A DNA stretch of 37,668 bases from a virus, in IMG/VR virus record IMGVR_UViG_3300030061_000895, positions 1 through 37,668 of that record; one strand, written 5' to 3'. The translations under genes and the position numbers were made by a program. The notes under the pieces were generated by a model. The model did not search any database. It was given only the letters and a program-made list of their open reading frames with translations, and was not told the DNA's origin. Of the stretch, positions 1 to 8,719 are shown piece after piece (position 1 is the stretch's first letter; every line of letters begins with the position of its first letter).

Positions 1-1289
1 CCACCTTGTCCTCCACCACCAGCTCCTCCTGAACCATTACTTCCTGCACCTCCAGGTGTTGGACCCTCAACTCCAGCTCCTCCACCTCCTGCAAAGTATC
101 TAGTAGATGAAACTGGTCCTGGTGTTCCATAAGATGGTGCTGTCGGTCCTATAATTGTATCTGCAATGTAAGTTCCTGCCCCTCCTGGTCCAGCAGTTTG
201 TCCTGAACCATTTGTACCTACTGCACCTGAACCACCACCTCCGCCACCTGCTCTATTAGCTGGTCCTTGTGTTCCAGTTCCTCCAGTATTTCCCTGTGGT
301 GGACTTACTGGGGGAGTGTTACCTGCTCCACCTGATGATGGACTTCCACTTTTTTCACCTGCTCCACCTCCTCCTGATCCACCTGCAACTCCACAATATG
401 TTCCAGTACCAACACCACCTCCTCCACCTGCTGATGAAATACTTGAAAATATTGAAGTTGAACCTGATGTTCCAACATCTGGTGATCCTCCATCAGGAGA
501 ACCTGCTCCACCTGCACCTACTGTAACTGTATAAGATGTTGTTGCAACTGATAAACCTGTTGAATTTGATAAAGGTGACATAGTTGGTGCTGGAGTAGAA
601 TATTCATTTGATAATCTTAAACCACCTGCACCTGCACCACCTCCAGTTCTACCTGCTCCACCTGCACCCCCAGCAACTACGAAATAATCTATTTTACTAG
701 AACCTCCTGGTTGTCCTGAAGAAGAAACAGTAAAAGTTCCATCTCCTGTAAATATATGAGTTTTATAATCACCAGATGTTATTGTAGCATTTCCTCCTGT
801 TGCTGCAATGTATGCTGGTGATCCTGTAACATCTGCTGTTGAATCTGTAACTGTTTTCCAACCTCGTGTTGCATCTACATAAACTAAAGAAACTGATTGA
901 CCTTTTGTTCCTAAACTAGCATTTGAACAAGCACCATTAATTTTTGATCCTCCACGACCAATAGTTACTATATTTGAATCAAATGTATTTGCATAATCTG
1001 CAATAGCAACAATGTTTCCTGCAGTTGGACTGCTCGGTAATGTAATTGTAACAGACCCACTAGTAGTATTTATAAAATATCCTTTACCATTTACAGCAGT
1101 AAAAGGTGATGTTTTTGCTGTCGTACACCAATCAACAGTTCCTGTTCTTCCCATACCAACTGTACTTGCACCACAAGCTATTATTATATTTTTACCACTT
1201 GCACCTAAAGTAATGTTAGAACCACATTTAGTTACCAATGCACTTCCACATGAATCTGATATTTTATTTACTTTTATTTCACTTGTCAT
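1..1289 (-). CDS. Glycine-rich tail fibre protein, partial (C-terminus outside window)
   Basis: The reading frame opens with ATG at 1289-1287 and runs without a stop off the left edge of the window, giving about 429 residues. The first 200 or so residues match the next gene upstream almost block for block (GRTGTVDWCTT, NGKGYF, LPSSP, GSKING, YVDATRGW). The rest is extremely rich in glycine, serine and proline, with runs such as AGGGGG. Proteins of this make-up at the end of a siphovirus tail operon are usually receptor-binding fibres whose glycine-rich tip forms polyglycine helices; that role is inferred from composition and position. It follows its paralogue by 10 bases. An adhesin-like decoration protein cannot be excluded. 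Confidence 0.75.
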   Translation of the reverse strand, partial: MTSEIKVNKISDSCGSALVTKCGSNITLGASGKNIIIACGASTVGMGRTGTVDWCTTAKTSPFTAVNGKGYFINTTSGSVTITLPSSPTAGNIVAIADYANTFDSNIVTIGRGGSKINGACSNASLGTKGQSVSLVYVDATRGWKTVTDSTADVTGSPAYIAATGGNATITSGDYKTHIFTGDGTFTVSSSGQPGGSSKIDYFVVAGGAGGAGRTGGGAGAGGLRLSNEYSTPAPTMSPLSNSTGLSVATTSYTVTVGAGGAGSPDGGSPDVGTSGSTSIFSSISSAGGGGGVGTGTYCGVAGGSGGGGAGEKSGSPSSGGAGNTPPVSPPQGNTGGTGTQGPANRAGGGGGGSGAVGTNGSGQTAGPGGAGTYIADTIIGPTAPSYGTPGPVSSTRYFAGGGGAGVEGPTPGGAGSNGSGGAGGGGQG

Positions 1290-1299
1290 AATTTAATCC

Positions 1300-2631
1300 T
1301 TATTGAAACTTATATCTTATTACTACTACACCTGAGCCACCTGCTCCTCCTGCACTAGAGTTAGAACCTCCACCTCCACCTCCACCAGTATTTGTAGTTC
1401 CAGCTGTTCCTGCACCACCATTTCCACCTGCACCACCTCCACCTGTACCTCCTGCTCCAGGAGATCCTTGACCAGGCACACCTCCACCTCCGCCACCACC
1501 TGCTCTTGCAACTGGTGATGCTGTTATTGAAGTTGTTGCTCCAGCACCTCCTGCTCCTGATGTTGGATTAGAAGCATTTGTTCCTACTGCTGTTGCTCCA
1601 CCACCTCCAGCAGACATTTGATCTGGTGATGGACTTCCACCTTGTCCTCCATTAGCTCCTTGAGGTGGACTAACTGGTGGTGTATTTCCATTTCCACCTG
1701 CTCTACCTGAGGCACTTCCACCTCCTCCACCGCCACCTGAACCTCCAGGATTACCGACTTCAACGTGTCTACCACCACCTCCGCCACCTGCTGAAATTAC
1801 TGTACTAAAAACTGAATTAGAACCAGCAGTTCCATCATTACTACTACTTGGTGGTGCTGATCCTCCACCACCTACTGTTACAGGATAACTTTGTGCTGTA
1901 ACTTCTAATCCTGCACCTGCGTCTAAAGGACTATCTGTGTATGGGTCTGAAGATATTTTTCCCTCTCTAAAACCTCCTGCTCCCCCACCACCTGCAGCAT
2001 TAGCTGTTGAAAATCCACCTGAAGCTCCACCAGCAACAACCATATAAGAAACTTGAGTATTAACACCTGGACTACATCCCACACTAGCAACAACAAAGTT
2101 TGAATCACTATTAAAAGTATGTATTCTATAATCCCCTGAATCTGTTACAGTACCACCTGTTGCTGATATAAATCCTGGATTACCTGATACGTTAGAAGTT
2201 GAGTCATGTATATCTTGCCAACCTTTTGTTGAATCAACATATATCAAAGTTACTGATTGATCATTTACTGTTAATTTAGCATCATCACATACACCATTAA
2301 TTTTTGATCCAGCTCTACCGATTGTAATATTATTTGAGTTCCAAGTTCCTGCATAATCTTTAAATGCTATAATATCACCTACACTCGGACTAGATGGTAA
2401 ATTGACAGTAATAGCACCTGATGTACTGTTAAGAAAATAACCTTTTCCATTAACACCAGTAACTGTTCCAGGACTATTTGTATAAACTGTTGTACACCAA
2501 TCTACTGTACCAGTACGACCAAAACCTGATTGTGATGCACCAGTTGCAAGTGTTACTGTTTTACCTGATGAACCTAAAGTTAAAGATGAACCACATTGTA
2601 CATCAACTGTATTTACTTCTATCTTACTCAT
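1300..2631 (-). CDS. Glycine-rich tail fibre protein
   Basis: A complete 443-residue protein. Residues 1-200 form a non-repetitive attachment region (MSKIEVNTVDVQCGSSLTLG start, then GRTGTVDWCTT, LPSSP, GSKING). Residues 200-430 are mostly glycine with serine, alanine and proline, and the end (VVVIRYKF) is typical of phage glycine-rich tail proteins. Its start ATG overlaps the stop of the upstream 62-residue gene (ATGA), so it belongs to the same translation-coupled tail operon. It is a tandem paralogue of the gene that follows. Role as side or tip fibre is inferred from composition, length and place after the tail tip gene. Confidence 0.8.
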   Translation of the reverse strand: MSKIEVNTVDVQCGSSLTLGSSGKTVTLATGASQSGFGRTGTVDWCTTVYTNSPGTVTGVNGKGYFLNSTSGAITVNLPSSPSVGDIIAFKDYAGTWNSNNITIGRAGSKINGVCDDAKLTVNDQSVTLIYVDSTKGWQDIHDSTSNVSGNPGFISATGGTVTDSGDYRIHTFNSDSNFVVASVGCSPGVNTQVSYMVVAGGASGGFSTANAAGGGGAGGFREGKISSDPYTDSPLDAGAGLEVTAQSYPVTVGGGGSAPPSSSNDGTAGSNSVFSTVISAGGGGGGRHVEVGNPGGSGGGGGGGSASGRAGGNGNTPPVSPPQGANGGQGGSPSPDQMSAGGGGATAVGTNASNPTSGAGGAGATTSITASPVARAGGGGGGGVPGQGSPGAGGTGGGGAGGNGGAGTAGTTNTGGGGGGGSNSSAGGAGGSGVVVIRYKFQ

Positions 2632-2816
2632 ACTATTACTACTGTTGCCCCTGATTCTATTGTTAATGTTCCTGAAACTGTAAATGGTCCAGCAAATACT
2701 GCATTACTACTTGCTTCTATTCTTACATTTCTTTTTAAATCTTTTTTATGATAATTTATTACGTTATCTTTTCCTGGACTTGCACCAACATAAAAAATAT
2801 AATCTTTTTCTTCCAT
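2628..2816 (-). CDS. Small tail-region protein, unknown
   Basis: A 62-residue protein with a charged first half (MEEKDYIFYVGASPGKDNVINY) and a beta-rich, hydroxylated second half ending TLTIESGATVVIV. The second half resembles the short beta-repeat stretches of fibre shafts (compare SLTLGSSGKTVTLATG in the next gene), so it may be a fibre-associated or capping protein. A GGAGGATAA ribosome binding site precedes the ATG, and its stop overlaps the start of the fibre gene. No family was recognised. Position in the fibre block is the only functional clue. Confidence 0.65.
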   Translation of the reverse strand: MEEKDYIFYVGASPGKDNVINYHKKDLKRNVRIEASSNAVFAGPFTVSGTLTIESGATVVIV

Positions 2817-2824
2817 TTATCCTC

Positions 2825-3151
2825 CTAAGATACATCTACTAATAAGCCAACTACAATATCACATAATCCACTTGAAGAAGATGATTGTGCTTTCAAAGAG
2901 TAACCTGTAGCTAATACATATTTTCCTCTTAAAATTTCAATCTTACTTGATGGTGGTATTGATACTGCTTTAGCTAATTTAAAATCATTTGATCCATCTC
3001 TTAAAGTTACATCTAAAGTTATTGATGCTGTTGTGCTTGTATTACAAGCATTTAGACCAATCATAATTTGATTATTAGATGTAGCTGTTACGATGTTAGT
3101 TTCACTTGCATTTGTAAGTGTTACCTCTGTAGATTTAAAATTATTTGCCAT
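2825..3151 (-). CDS. Conserved small beta-rich tail-region protein, unknown
   Basis: A 108-residue protein made mostly of beta-strand-like segments (STEVTLTNASETNIVTATSN, ITLDVTLRDGSNDF, IPPSSKIEILRGKYVLATGYSLKAQSSSS). Short proteins of this pattern occur beside phage fibre or capsid decoration genes, but no specific family can be named. An AGGAGGATAG site lies upstream of the ATG, and the gene is set between two other small tail genes with gaps of only a few bases. It has no signal peptide or membrane segment. Confidence 0.65.
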   Translation of the reverse strand: MANNFKSTEVTLTNASETNIVTATSNNQIMIGLNACNTSTTASITLDVTLRDGSNDFKLAKAVSIPPSSKIEILRGKYVLATGYSLKAQSSSSSGLCDIVVGLLVDVS

Positions 3152-3154
3152 TTT

Positions 3155-3466
3155 CTATCCTCCTAAAGCTATTGCAAAAGGGATAGCATTGGGATCGCTT
3201 TCCCCCTCTATTGTTACTGTTGATGGTATTGTAGCTGTTGCTGATCCAGTCGCTACTTCAAAAACTGAAACAAAAGCACTACCATTGTAATACTTAAATA
3301 TTATTTTACCTGACGTATTAGTATCAGCAAAAATTTGTCCTGAATACTTAGTTGTAGGTTCAGAAGTACCACTATTATTAGTAACAGTTGCACTCAAAGC
3401 ATTGTTTAAATCGCTTCTAAAACTAGGAAATCCTTGGTTCGCTATTATATAATCATGTTGTGCCAT
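3155..3466 (-). CDS. Conserved small fibre-associated protein, unknown
   Basis: A 103-residue protein. I chose the ATG at 3466-3464 (MAQHDYIIANQGFPSFRSDL) because GGAGG stands just upstream of it; an in-frame ATG 12 codons earlier has no such site. The N-terminal pattern HDYIIANQGFPSFRSDLNNAL, followed by a segment about a sampled sheet (YSGQIFADTNTSGKIIFKYYNGSAFVSVFEV), is seen in many marine phage proteins located after the tail tip gene. This suggests a fibre base or a trimeric attachment protein. Function is inferred from position. Confidence 0.65.
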   Translation of the reverse strand: MAQHDYIIANQGFPSFRSDLNNALSATVTNNSGTSEPTTKYSGQIFADTNTSGKIIFKYYNGSAFVSVFEVATGSATATIPSTVTIEGESDPNAIPFAIALGG

Positions 3467-3508
3467 AATACCTCCTGTATCACTTAATAAGTGTATTTTC
3501 AATCATTT

Positions 3509-6460
3509 TTATACACCTTTTGCTATATAATCAAAAGTCCTAGATATACCAGTTCCACCACTATTTTGAAAAGCTATATCAAAGCCAGTTTTTGATTTGT
3601 TAGATATAGCATATTTATCTCCTGATGCCATATCTTGAATTGATAATGTAATACCAATACTATCTAATAGAGTAAATGCTCTTGGATAAGTAACTGATTT
3701 AGTACTAGTTCCTGAAACTTGGTCATTTTGAGTTACTGTAAATGATTCTAATTGTAGTTTAACTCCAACAGCAGTAACTATAGGTGTAGCTGTATTATTA
3801 TCAGATGTTAAAAGTACTCTAAATTTAAAATATCTACCTGTATAATCACCAATAGTAAAATCTTGAAATGTTGAAAATGTACTATTATCATTTGAAACTG
3901 CTATTTGTAGTTCTGAAGCACAATTTGTATTTGCATCACCATCAAAATTAGATGGTTGATCATCAAAATCTCCACTTACAAAATCAAATATTCTTGCTCT
4001 ATCTACAACTTCTTGAGTAAGTGTTGCTGTAATTTGTGTAGTTACTATTGAACCTGCATCTATTGTATCAGAAAAAGCATAATTACCTGATGATTTAACT
4101 TGAGCATTAGAACCCCCATCAAATAAAGTAGAAGTAATTGAATCAAAATTACCAGTTACATCATCAAAAAGTTGATTACCTTTTAATATTATTGCTTTAG
4201 AACCATCTTCTAATACTGTTATTACTGTATCAGTTGTTGCACCTGTAAAATTTGGGTTTTGATTATTTTCAATTAGATCAGTAAAGTCACCTATGGTAGT
4301 AATTTGTGTTACAACACTACTAGCATTAATAGATACGTTTCCTAATTTATCTACTGCTTTAATTAAATATGTTCCTGTTTTAGCTGGAACAACTATAGAA
4401 GTTCCTGGTCTTGATAATTTTTTTACTAATACAATTGAGTTTTGCCATTCAGCACCAGTTGTAAGTGGACTATAATTTATACGATAATGTGATAAATCAA
4501 GATCAGGTATTGGATCAAAACTTAAATGTGCTTCTTTACCTACAATATTACAAGCAAAATTTGATACATCAGATGGTGGATCAATCAAACCAATAATAGT
4601 TCTTGTAGCTGTGATTGATGAAGATGTTACACCAAATATGTTCACACCTCTTGCTCTTACTTGATATTGTGCTTTATCAATTACATTTAAAAATTCATAT
4701 CTTGTTCTTTTTCCTCTACCAATTAATTTAAAATCATCTGTAACTGAATTACCATCTGCGTCAGTTAATTGTTTTACTTCAACTTCAAACATTTCAGTAA
4801 ACTGATCTGATGGTGCAGTAAGTACAATAACCATTTTAACAATTACAGTACCATCATTATATGCAACAAGTTCATCAGTAAGTGTAATAGCTGATGGTGG
4901 AGATACTTGTCTTGCTGATGTTAATGTTGTTGTTTTACCTGATGTAATAGATGAATAATCACTTGTACTAAAATCATATACAGCACTAGCTGTTTCTCTT
5001 AATTCACATCCTATAACAAGACCAGGCGCACCCTCATCATCATTTTGTGTTTCAAATCTCCAACCTGTTACTTCAAATGTTTTTGAAGAAAAACCCATTC
5101 TACTATTTGTAATTTGTACAGTATCTCCAACTTCTAATTGAAATGCTTTTAAATCAAATGTTGCAACAGTTGTTATCTGTTGTCTAGCTTTTTGTAATTG
5201 TATTTTAGCCAGTCTTTGACATGTTCTACTTGATGTTGTAAATGGAAAATTTATATCAGCAAAAATTCTTTCTGAATTATCTTCTGTTTCAAAAGTGCTT
5301 GATGTTAAAAATGGATAATCTTGTGGTTGATACAAATTTGCTGGTTCAGAATATATACCTTTGACAGCATTAAATAATTCTTTTTTTGATACTCGTGTAT
5401 TAATCTCTAAAGCACTTCTTAAATTGCTTTCATCTAAAGTAACAGATGGTGATGAATATATTGCAGGTTTTAATTTGAATAAACCATTACTATAAATTAA
5501 ATTACCACCTACTGTGCTTAAAAAATTTTCTAATATATTTTTAGGTGTTTGACTTGTTTCAAATGTACCATTACAAGTAAATCTTTTTTCTGTACCTGAA
5601 TCTAAAGTAACAGTTTCATCACATGTATTTGCTGAAGCTATAAAATTTGTGTCATCTATTTCTGAAGTACCACAAGATAAACCATAAGTAGTATCTGTAA
5701 GATAATCTCTTATACATAAAGCAGGATTACTACTAAATGCTGTTGAACTATCTCTTGGGTCAAAAACTTTTTTACCTTCTACTTCACATGTTATATTTGG
5801 AATACCACTTGGAAAAACATCATTATCAAAATTAAGTCTTACATAAAGATATGCTTTACCTCTTAATCTATGATCTGTAGTCCAATCTGTTATATCACTT
5901 ACTAAATCTGCGTCTGCTAATTGTGTACTTGTACCTAAATGTTTTTTTATTCTTACATTACCCTCAAAGGTATTACCACTTGATGGAAAAAGTCTTGCAA
6001 CACCATTACTATCACTACCATCTTGTGTCAATGGTACTTCTGTTTCATCAAAAAATACTTTTGTAATACTATTTATTTCATGACCAGCAAGTACATAAAT
6101 TATATGTATAAAATCATTATTGTTTGTAGTTTCAGCATAAACTATATTACCACCAACTCTAGTTTTGCCATAAATAGCTCTATAAGGTTTTGTTGCTTCT
6201 TTAACAGAAACCATTGTACCTTGTGATAAGTTAGTACCTAATGATGGCATGTCAGGTGCTTCAGGAGCAAATTTTCTACTTACTGATGATAATACTAATG
6301 TTGTTCCAGCAGATGCTAAAAATGTTGCTAACCCTGCTGATATTCCTCTATTAACTAAAGCACTTGCTAATGGTCCAGCACCTAATGTACCAGCAAAAAA
6401 ACCAACACCTGTTGCTACTGCACCTATTACTACTGCTTGTTTTACTGTATCTCCTGACAT
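3509..6460 (-). CDS. Tail tip / host specificity protein (central tail fibre, gpJ-like)
   Basis: A 983-residue protein, the largest in the window. The N-terminus has hydrophobic glycine-rich stretches (VVIGAVATGVGFFAGTLGAG). Residues about 80-500 carry the baseplate hub-like core seen in gpJ and GTA gp15 relatives (YRAIYGKTRVGG, IHIIYVLAGHEINSI, LENFLSTVGGNLIYSNG). Fibronectin-III-like beta segments follow at about 520-720, and beta-rich receptor-contact sequence ends the protein. It closes the tail and contacts the cell surface. I chose the ATG at 6460 (MSGDTVKQ): it shares its A with the upstream stop (TAATG) and has GGAG nine bases ahead. A TTG six codons earlier is less likely. Confidence 0.85.
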   Translation of the reverse strand: MSGDTVKQAVVIGAVATGVGFFAGTLGAGPLASALVNRGISAGLATFLASAGTTLVLSSVSRKFAPEAPDMPSLGTNLSQGTMVSVKEATKPYRAIYGKTRVGGNIVYAETTNNNDFIHIIYVLAGHEINSITKVFFDETEVPLTQDGSDSNGVARLFPSSGNTFEGNVRIKKHLGTSTQLADADLVSDITDWTTDHRLRGKAYLYVRLNFDNDVFPSGIPNITCEVEGKKVFDPRDSSTAFSSNPALCIRDYLTDTTYGLSCGTSEIDDTNFIASANTCDETVTLDSGTEKRFTCNGTFETSQTPKNILENFLSTVGGNLIYSNGLFKLKPAIYSSPSVTLDESNLRSALEINTRVSKKELFNAVKGIYSEPANLYQPQDYPFLTSSTFETEDNSERIFADINFPFTTSSRTCQRLAKIQLQKARQQITTVATFDLKAFQLEVGDTVQITNSRMGFSSKTFEVTGWRFETQNDDEGAPGLVIGCELRETASAVYDFSTSDYSSITSGKTTTLTSARQVSPPSAITLTDELVAYNDGTVIVKMVIVLTAPSDQFTEMFEVEVKQLTDADGNSVTDDFKLIGRGKRTRYEFLNVIDKAQYQVRARGVNIFGVTSSSITATRTIIGLIDPPSDVSNFACNIVGKEAHLSFDPIPDLDLSHYRINYSPLTTGAEWQNSIVLVKKLSRPGTSIVVPAKTGTYLIKAVDKLGNVSINASSVVTQITTIGDFTDLIENNQNPNFTGATTDTVITVLEDGSKAIILKGNQLFDDVTGNFDSITSTLFDGGSNAQVKSSGNYAFSDTIDAGSIVTTQITATLTQEVVDRARIFDFVSGDFDDQPSNFDGDANTNCASELQIAVSNDNSTFSTFQDFTIGDYTGRYFKFRVLLTSDNNTATPIVTAVGVKLQLESFTVTQNDQVSGTSTKSVTYPRAFTLLDSIGITLSIQDMASGDKYAISNKSKTGFDIAFQNSGGTGISRTFDYIAKGV

Positions 6461-6879
6461 TACTCTATTCTCCAACAATATTTACATTGACTATTCATAA
6501 CTAAATTAATTCCTTTTTTCCAATTAAACATGGTATTAGAACCAATACACACTCCTAATGTGCCATCCCAATCAAATTGATCTTTATAATATAAAACATC
6601 TCCTCTTTGAGCAAACTTTATATCAATTAATTTAAAATTATTCTCTTTTGCTATATATTTTGCAATATCTAATAAATCTTTTTTCTTAAGTTTTTTTATT
6701 ATTTCTTTACCATGTTTTAATGATTTCCATTTATAATCAAAAACTTTTTTACCAGTTATTGTATGAATACATTTTAAGGTAAATGTAATACAATCATTCT
6801 TACCATATTTAAAATGATCTTGATTAATTGTATCTGCTATAACTTTTTGTAATTTAGAATCCCAATTATCTACACGCAT
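6460..6879 (-). CDS. NlpC/P60-like tail protein (DUF6950-like)
   Basis: A 139-residue protein with the signature of phage NlpC/P60-like tail proteins: FKYGKNDCITFTLKCI (residues about 22-37, with the candidate nucleophile cysteine), then AQRGDVLYYK and GTLGVCIGS. The usual histidine before the last beta strand (H-x-G) is not evident, as in the DUF6950 branch, so peptidase activity is uncertain. It takes the place of GTA gp14, a cell-wall peptidase of the tail, between the gp13-like gene and the tip protein. Its start overlaps the upstream stop and its stop overlaps the tip start (TAATG at both ends). Confidence 0.75.
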   Translation of the reverse strand: MRVDNWDSKLQKVIADTINQDHFKYGKNDCITFTLKCIHTITGKKVFDYKWKSLKHGKEIIKKLKKKDLLDIAKYIAKENNFKLIDIKFAQRGDVLYYKDQFDWDGTLGVCIGSNTMFNWKKGINLVMNSQCKYCWRIE

Positions 6880-7457
6880 TAATCAGATTTTTTACCCCAA
6901 ACTAATTGTTTATCTTGTAAGTCAGGTATAAATTCAAAACCTTTATCACCAGGAAATAAATTTTTTTGATCTTCATCTGTGTATCTTCTTTCAATTGCTC
7001 TTTCTAAAGCAATTAATCTGTTTTCTAATTTTAATTCTATTGTAGATGTATCTCCTGTTTCTCTAATTATCATTACATCCATTTTACCGACAAACAAAGT
7101 GTAAACATCTGCTACAACATTTTTAGAAGTATCAAACATACCTAAAAATATTTTACCATCTCTATTTGTATATTGAGCTGATAGTGCAGTTGATATTAAA
7201 GATGATTTTACACCATTTAAAACTAAGTTAGCACCTGATGCTTGTACTGCAGATTGTTCATCAACAGGTGATAAACCACTTGCATCACCTAATCCTGTAT
7301 ATGTATTTGTACTACCTCCAGCAGTTAAACTAATATCACCATAACCATTCCAAAGATATAATGTACCTGTATTAAATGCTAATGATACTGCAAAAAATGG
7401 AATTACATTTTGAGCAGATACTGCATTATTAAAAGCTGTTGTTATATTTCTTGCCAT
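6879..7457 (-). CDS. Putative tail hub/baseplate protein (position of GTA gp13)
   Basis: A 192-residue protein starting MARNITTAFNNAVSAQNVIPFF. It contains a beta-rich core (GTLYLWNGYGDISLTAGGSTNTYTG, then ASGANLVLNGVKSSLISTALS) and the ending RRYTDEDQKNLFPGDKGFEFIPDLQDKQLVWG, which recurs in tail-assembly proteins of marine phages. It stands immediately before the NlpC/P60-like and tip genes, where GTA and related phages carry gp13 (DUF2163). The domain assignment is by position and general resemblance and is not certain. TAATG overlaps join it to both neighbours. Confidence 0.65.
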   Translation of the reverse strand: MARNITTAFNNAVSAQNVIPFFAVSLAFNTGTLYLWNGYGDISLTAGGSTNTYTGLGDASGLSPVDEQSAVQASGANLVLNGVKSSLISTALSAQYTNRDGKIFLGMFDTSKNVVADVYTLFVGKMDVMIIRETGDTSTIELKLENRLIALERAIERRYTDEDQKNLFPGDKGFEFIPDLQDKQLVWGKKSD

Positions 7458-7669
7458 TATTTATCCAATAGTTTTAATATTTTTTTTTGTCCCATGTATA
7501 CTTCTGTTTTTGCTTTTATTTTTTTACAACTAAAAACAACTCTATTAGGGTTTACTTCTCTTTGTGCTATCCTTTTAGATTTAAGACAATCACTCATTTT
7601 AGGTTTGTAAACATGCTCTATAATAGAACCATTTAAAGTTAAAATTAAAGCTACAACTATCTCTGTCAT
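7457..7669 (-). CDS. Small phage protein with hydrophobic N-terminus (family also at 33623-33838)
   Basis: A 70-residue protein: a hydrophobic first stretch (MTEIVVALILTLNGSIIEHVYK), then CLKSKRIAQREVNPNRVVFSCKKIKAKT. The layout of hydrophobic start, N-G, Y-K, then two cysteines spaced through a basic helix recurs in many short proteins of marine phages, and a distant relative appears at 33623-33838 in this window. The hydrophobic stretch could be a signal peptide. Function is unknown. It overlaps the gene before it by ATGA and the gene after it by TAATG. Confidence 0.6.
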   Translation of the reverse strand: MTEIVVALILTLNGSIIEHVYKPKMSDCLKSKRIAQREVNPNRVVFSCKKIKAKTEVYMGQKKILKLLDK

Positions 7670-7827
7670 AATACCTTACCTTTGTTTACACCCTCTTTAA
7701 TCATATATCTATGAGAACCAAACTCATTTATATTTACTTCTTTTTTATTTTTATTAAAAATTTTTTTTAATTTTTTTATTTTAAGTTCTTTTTGATGTTC
7801 TAAAATTTTTCTAGTGTTTCGTTCCAT
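7666..7827 (-). CDS. Small basic protein, unknown
   Basis: A 53-residue frame starting ATG at 7827 (MERNTRKILEHQKELKIKK) and ending in a TGA that overlaps the next start (ATGA at 7669-7666). The first 30 residues are a lysine-rich amphipathic helix; the rest reads EVNINEFGSHRYMIKEGVNKGKVL. The start lies inside the end of the upstream gene (17-base overlap), with a purine-rich GGTAAGAG site ahead of it. It fills what would otherwise be the only sizeable gap here, and the overlap at both ends supports it. No family recognised. Confidence 0.55.
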   Translation of the reverse strand: MERNTRKILEHQKELKIKKLKKIFNKNKKEVNINEFGSHRYMIKEGVNKGKVL

Positions 7828-8206
7828 TTGCTCTTACCTTATCTTTTAATTTTTCTAATGATTCTGCAATTTTATCTACATCTTTAATTAATCTTTCTAT
7901 ATTGACTTTATTATTCATCATATCATCTATTCTTGTTGTAAGTTTTTCAATATCAACAATCATATCTTCTATTAACAAAAACTGCTCACTATCTGCTGGT
8001 AGACTACCCATCTCACCTCGTGGCCACTTAATTCTAAATTCTGTATTTTTATCAACATCAGAAATCATTAATTTACCATTTGTTTCAATAGTATTTAATC
8101 TTTCTATAATTCCAAAGTATGCCCACACAGCAACTGCAACACCAGCAATAATAGATATTAAATTTCTTAATGGTAATTGTATATTTGTATTATCACTTAC
8201 TTTCAT
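7811..8206 (-). CDS. Membrane-anchored coiled-coil protein, unknown
   Basis: A 131-residue protein with one membrane segment (residues about 14-32, NLISIIAGVAVAVWAYFGI), a middle part with the motif PRGEMGSLPADSEQFLLIEDM, and a C-terminal coiled coil. An anchored coiled coil is the shape of inner-membrane spanin subunits and of some holin-associated proteins, but no lysis family was recognised. The start is joined to the upstream stop by TAATG. It is one of three consecutive genes in the tail block with an N-terminal hydrophobic segment. Confidence 0.65.
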   Translation of the reverse strand: MKVSDNTNIQLPLRNLISIIAGVAVAVWAYFGIIERLNTIETNGKLMISDVDKNTEFRIKWPRGEMGSLPADSEQFLLIEDMIVDIEKLTTRIDDMMNNKVNIERLIKDVDKIAESLEKLKDKVRANGTKH

Positions 8207-8709
8207 TATTTACCTTCAAATATTTCTCTATCAGGGTTTTCTTCTTTCCAACCATCTTTTAAAACTGTCCAATAACTGATACTAGTATCAGGTCTATGAT
8301 CATTAAAACTTACATTAGATGTAACTCCTAATTTCATGCACATATTTATTAATTCAGCAAACTCTACTGGTGGTGGATTAATTATCGGTACTCTTTTACA
8401 CTCTTTTACTAACTCAAGTTGAGTTTTTAATTTTTGTTTTTTCTTTTGTTCAGCAATATATTCTTCATCACATACTGCACCAAAAGGCATTCTAAATCTA
8501 AAACCTAATGTTTGGTCTTGATACTCATCACTTGTACCTGTTTTATATTCATGTTGTCTAACTTCTGTGTAAGTTTCCCAATGACCTCTTTCACAAGCAT
8601 ATGCTCCATCATTAAGATACTCATTACGAGCTTCTACTTTAGTTGTTAGACCAACCATAATTATTGTAAATATCAATCCTGCTATTATTAAATTTTCTAA
8701 TTCTCTCAT
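8206..8709 (-). CDS. Secreted or membrane-anchored protein, unknown
   Basis: A 167-residue protein with an N-terminal hydrophobic segment (residues about 6-22, NLIIAGLIFTIIMVGLT) followed by KVEA, which could be a signal peptidase I site. The mature part contains four or more cysteines (YACERGHWETY, GAVCDEEYIAEQ, KECKRVP, INMCMKLG) that could form disulphides in the periplasm, and a lysine-rich helix. It sits between two other genes with membrane segments. A role in lysis or exclusion is possible but not shown. Confidence 0.65.
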   Translation of the reverse strand: MRELENLIIAGLIFTIIMVGLTTKVEARNEYLNDGAYACERGHWETYTEVRQHEYKTGTSDEYQDQTLGFRFRMPFGAVCDEEYIAEQKKKQKLKTQLELVKECKRVPIINPPPVEFAELINMCMKLGVTSNVSFNDHRPDTSISYWTVLKDGWKEENPDREIFEGK

Positions 8710-8719
8710 ATAACATACC

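Noticed and set aside
269-534. Open frames on the plus strand rich in leucine, histidine or proline over the fibre genes
   Set aside because: They are translations of the reverse complement of glycine codons (GGT/GGA) in other frames; low complexity, no ribosome binding site.
1326-2108. Other minus-frame open stretches rich in Val, Gln and Glu inside the fibre gene
   Set aside because: Shifted readings of the glycine repeats, fully contained in the real gene.
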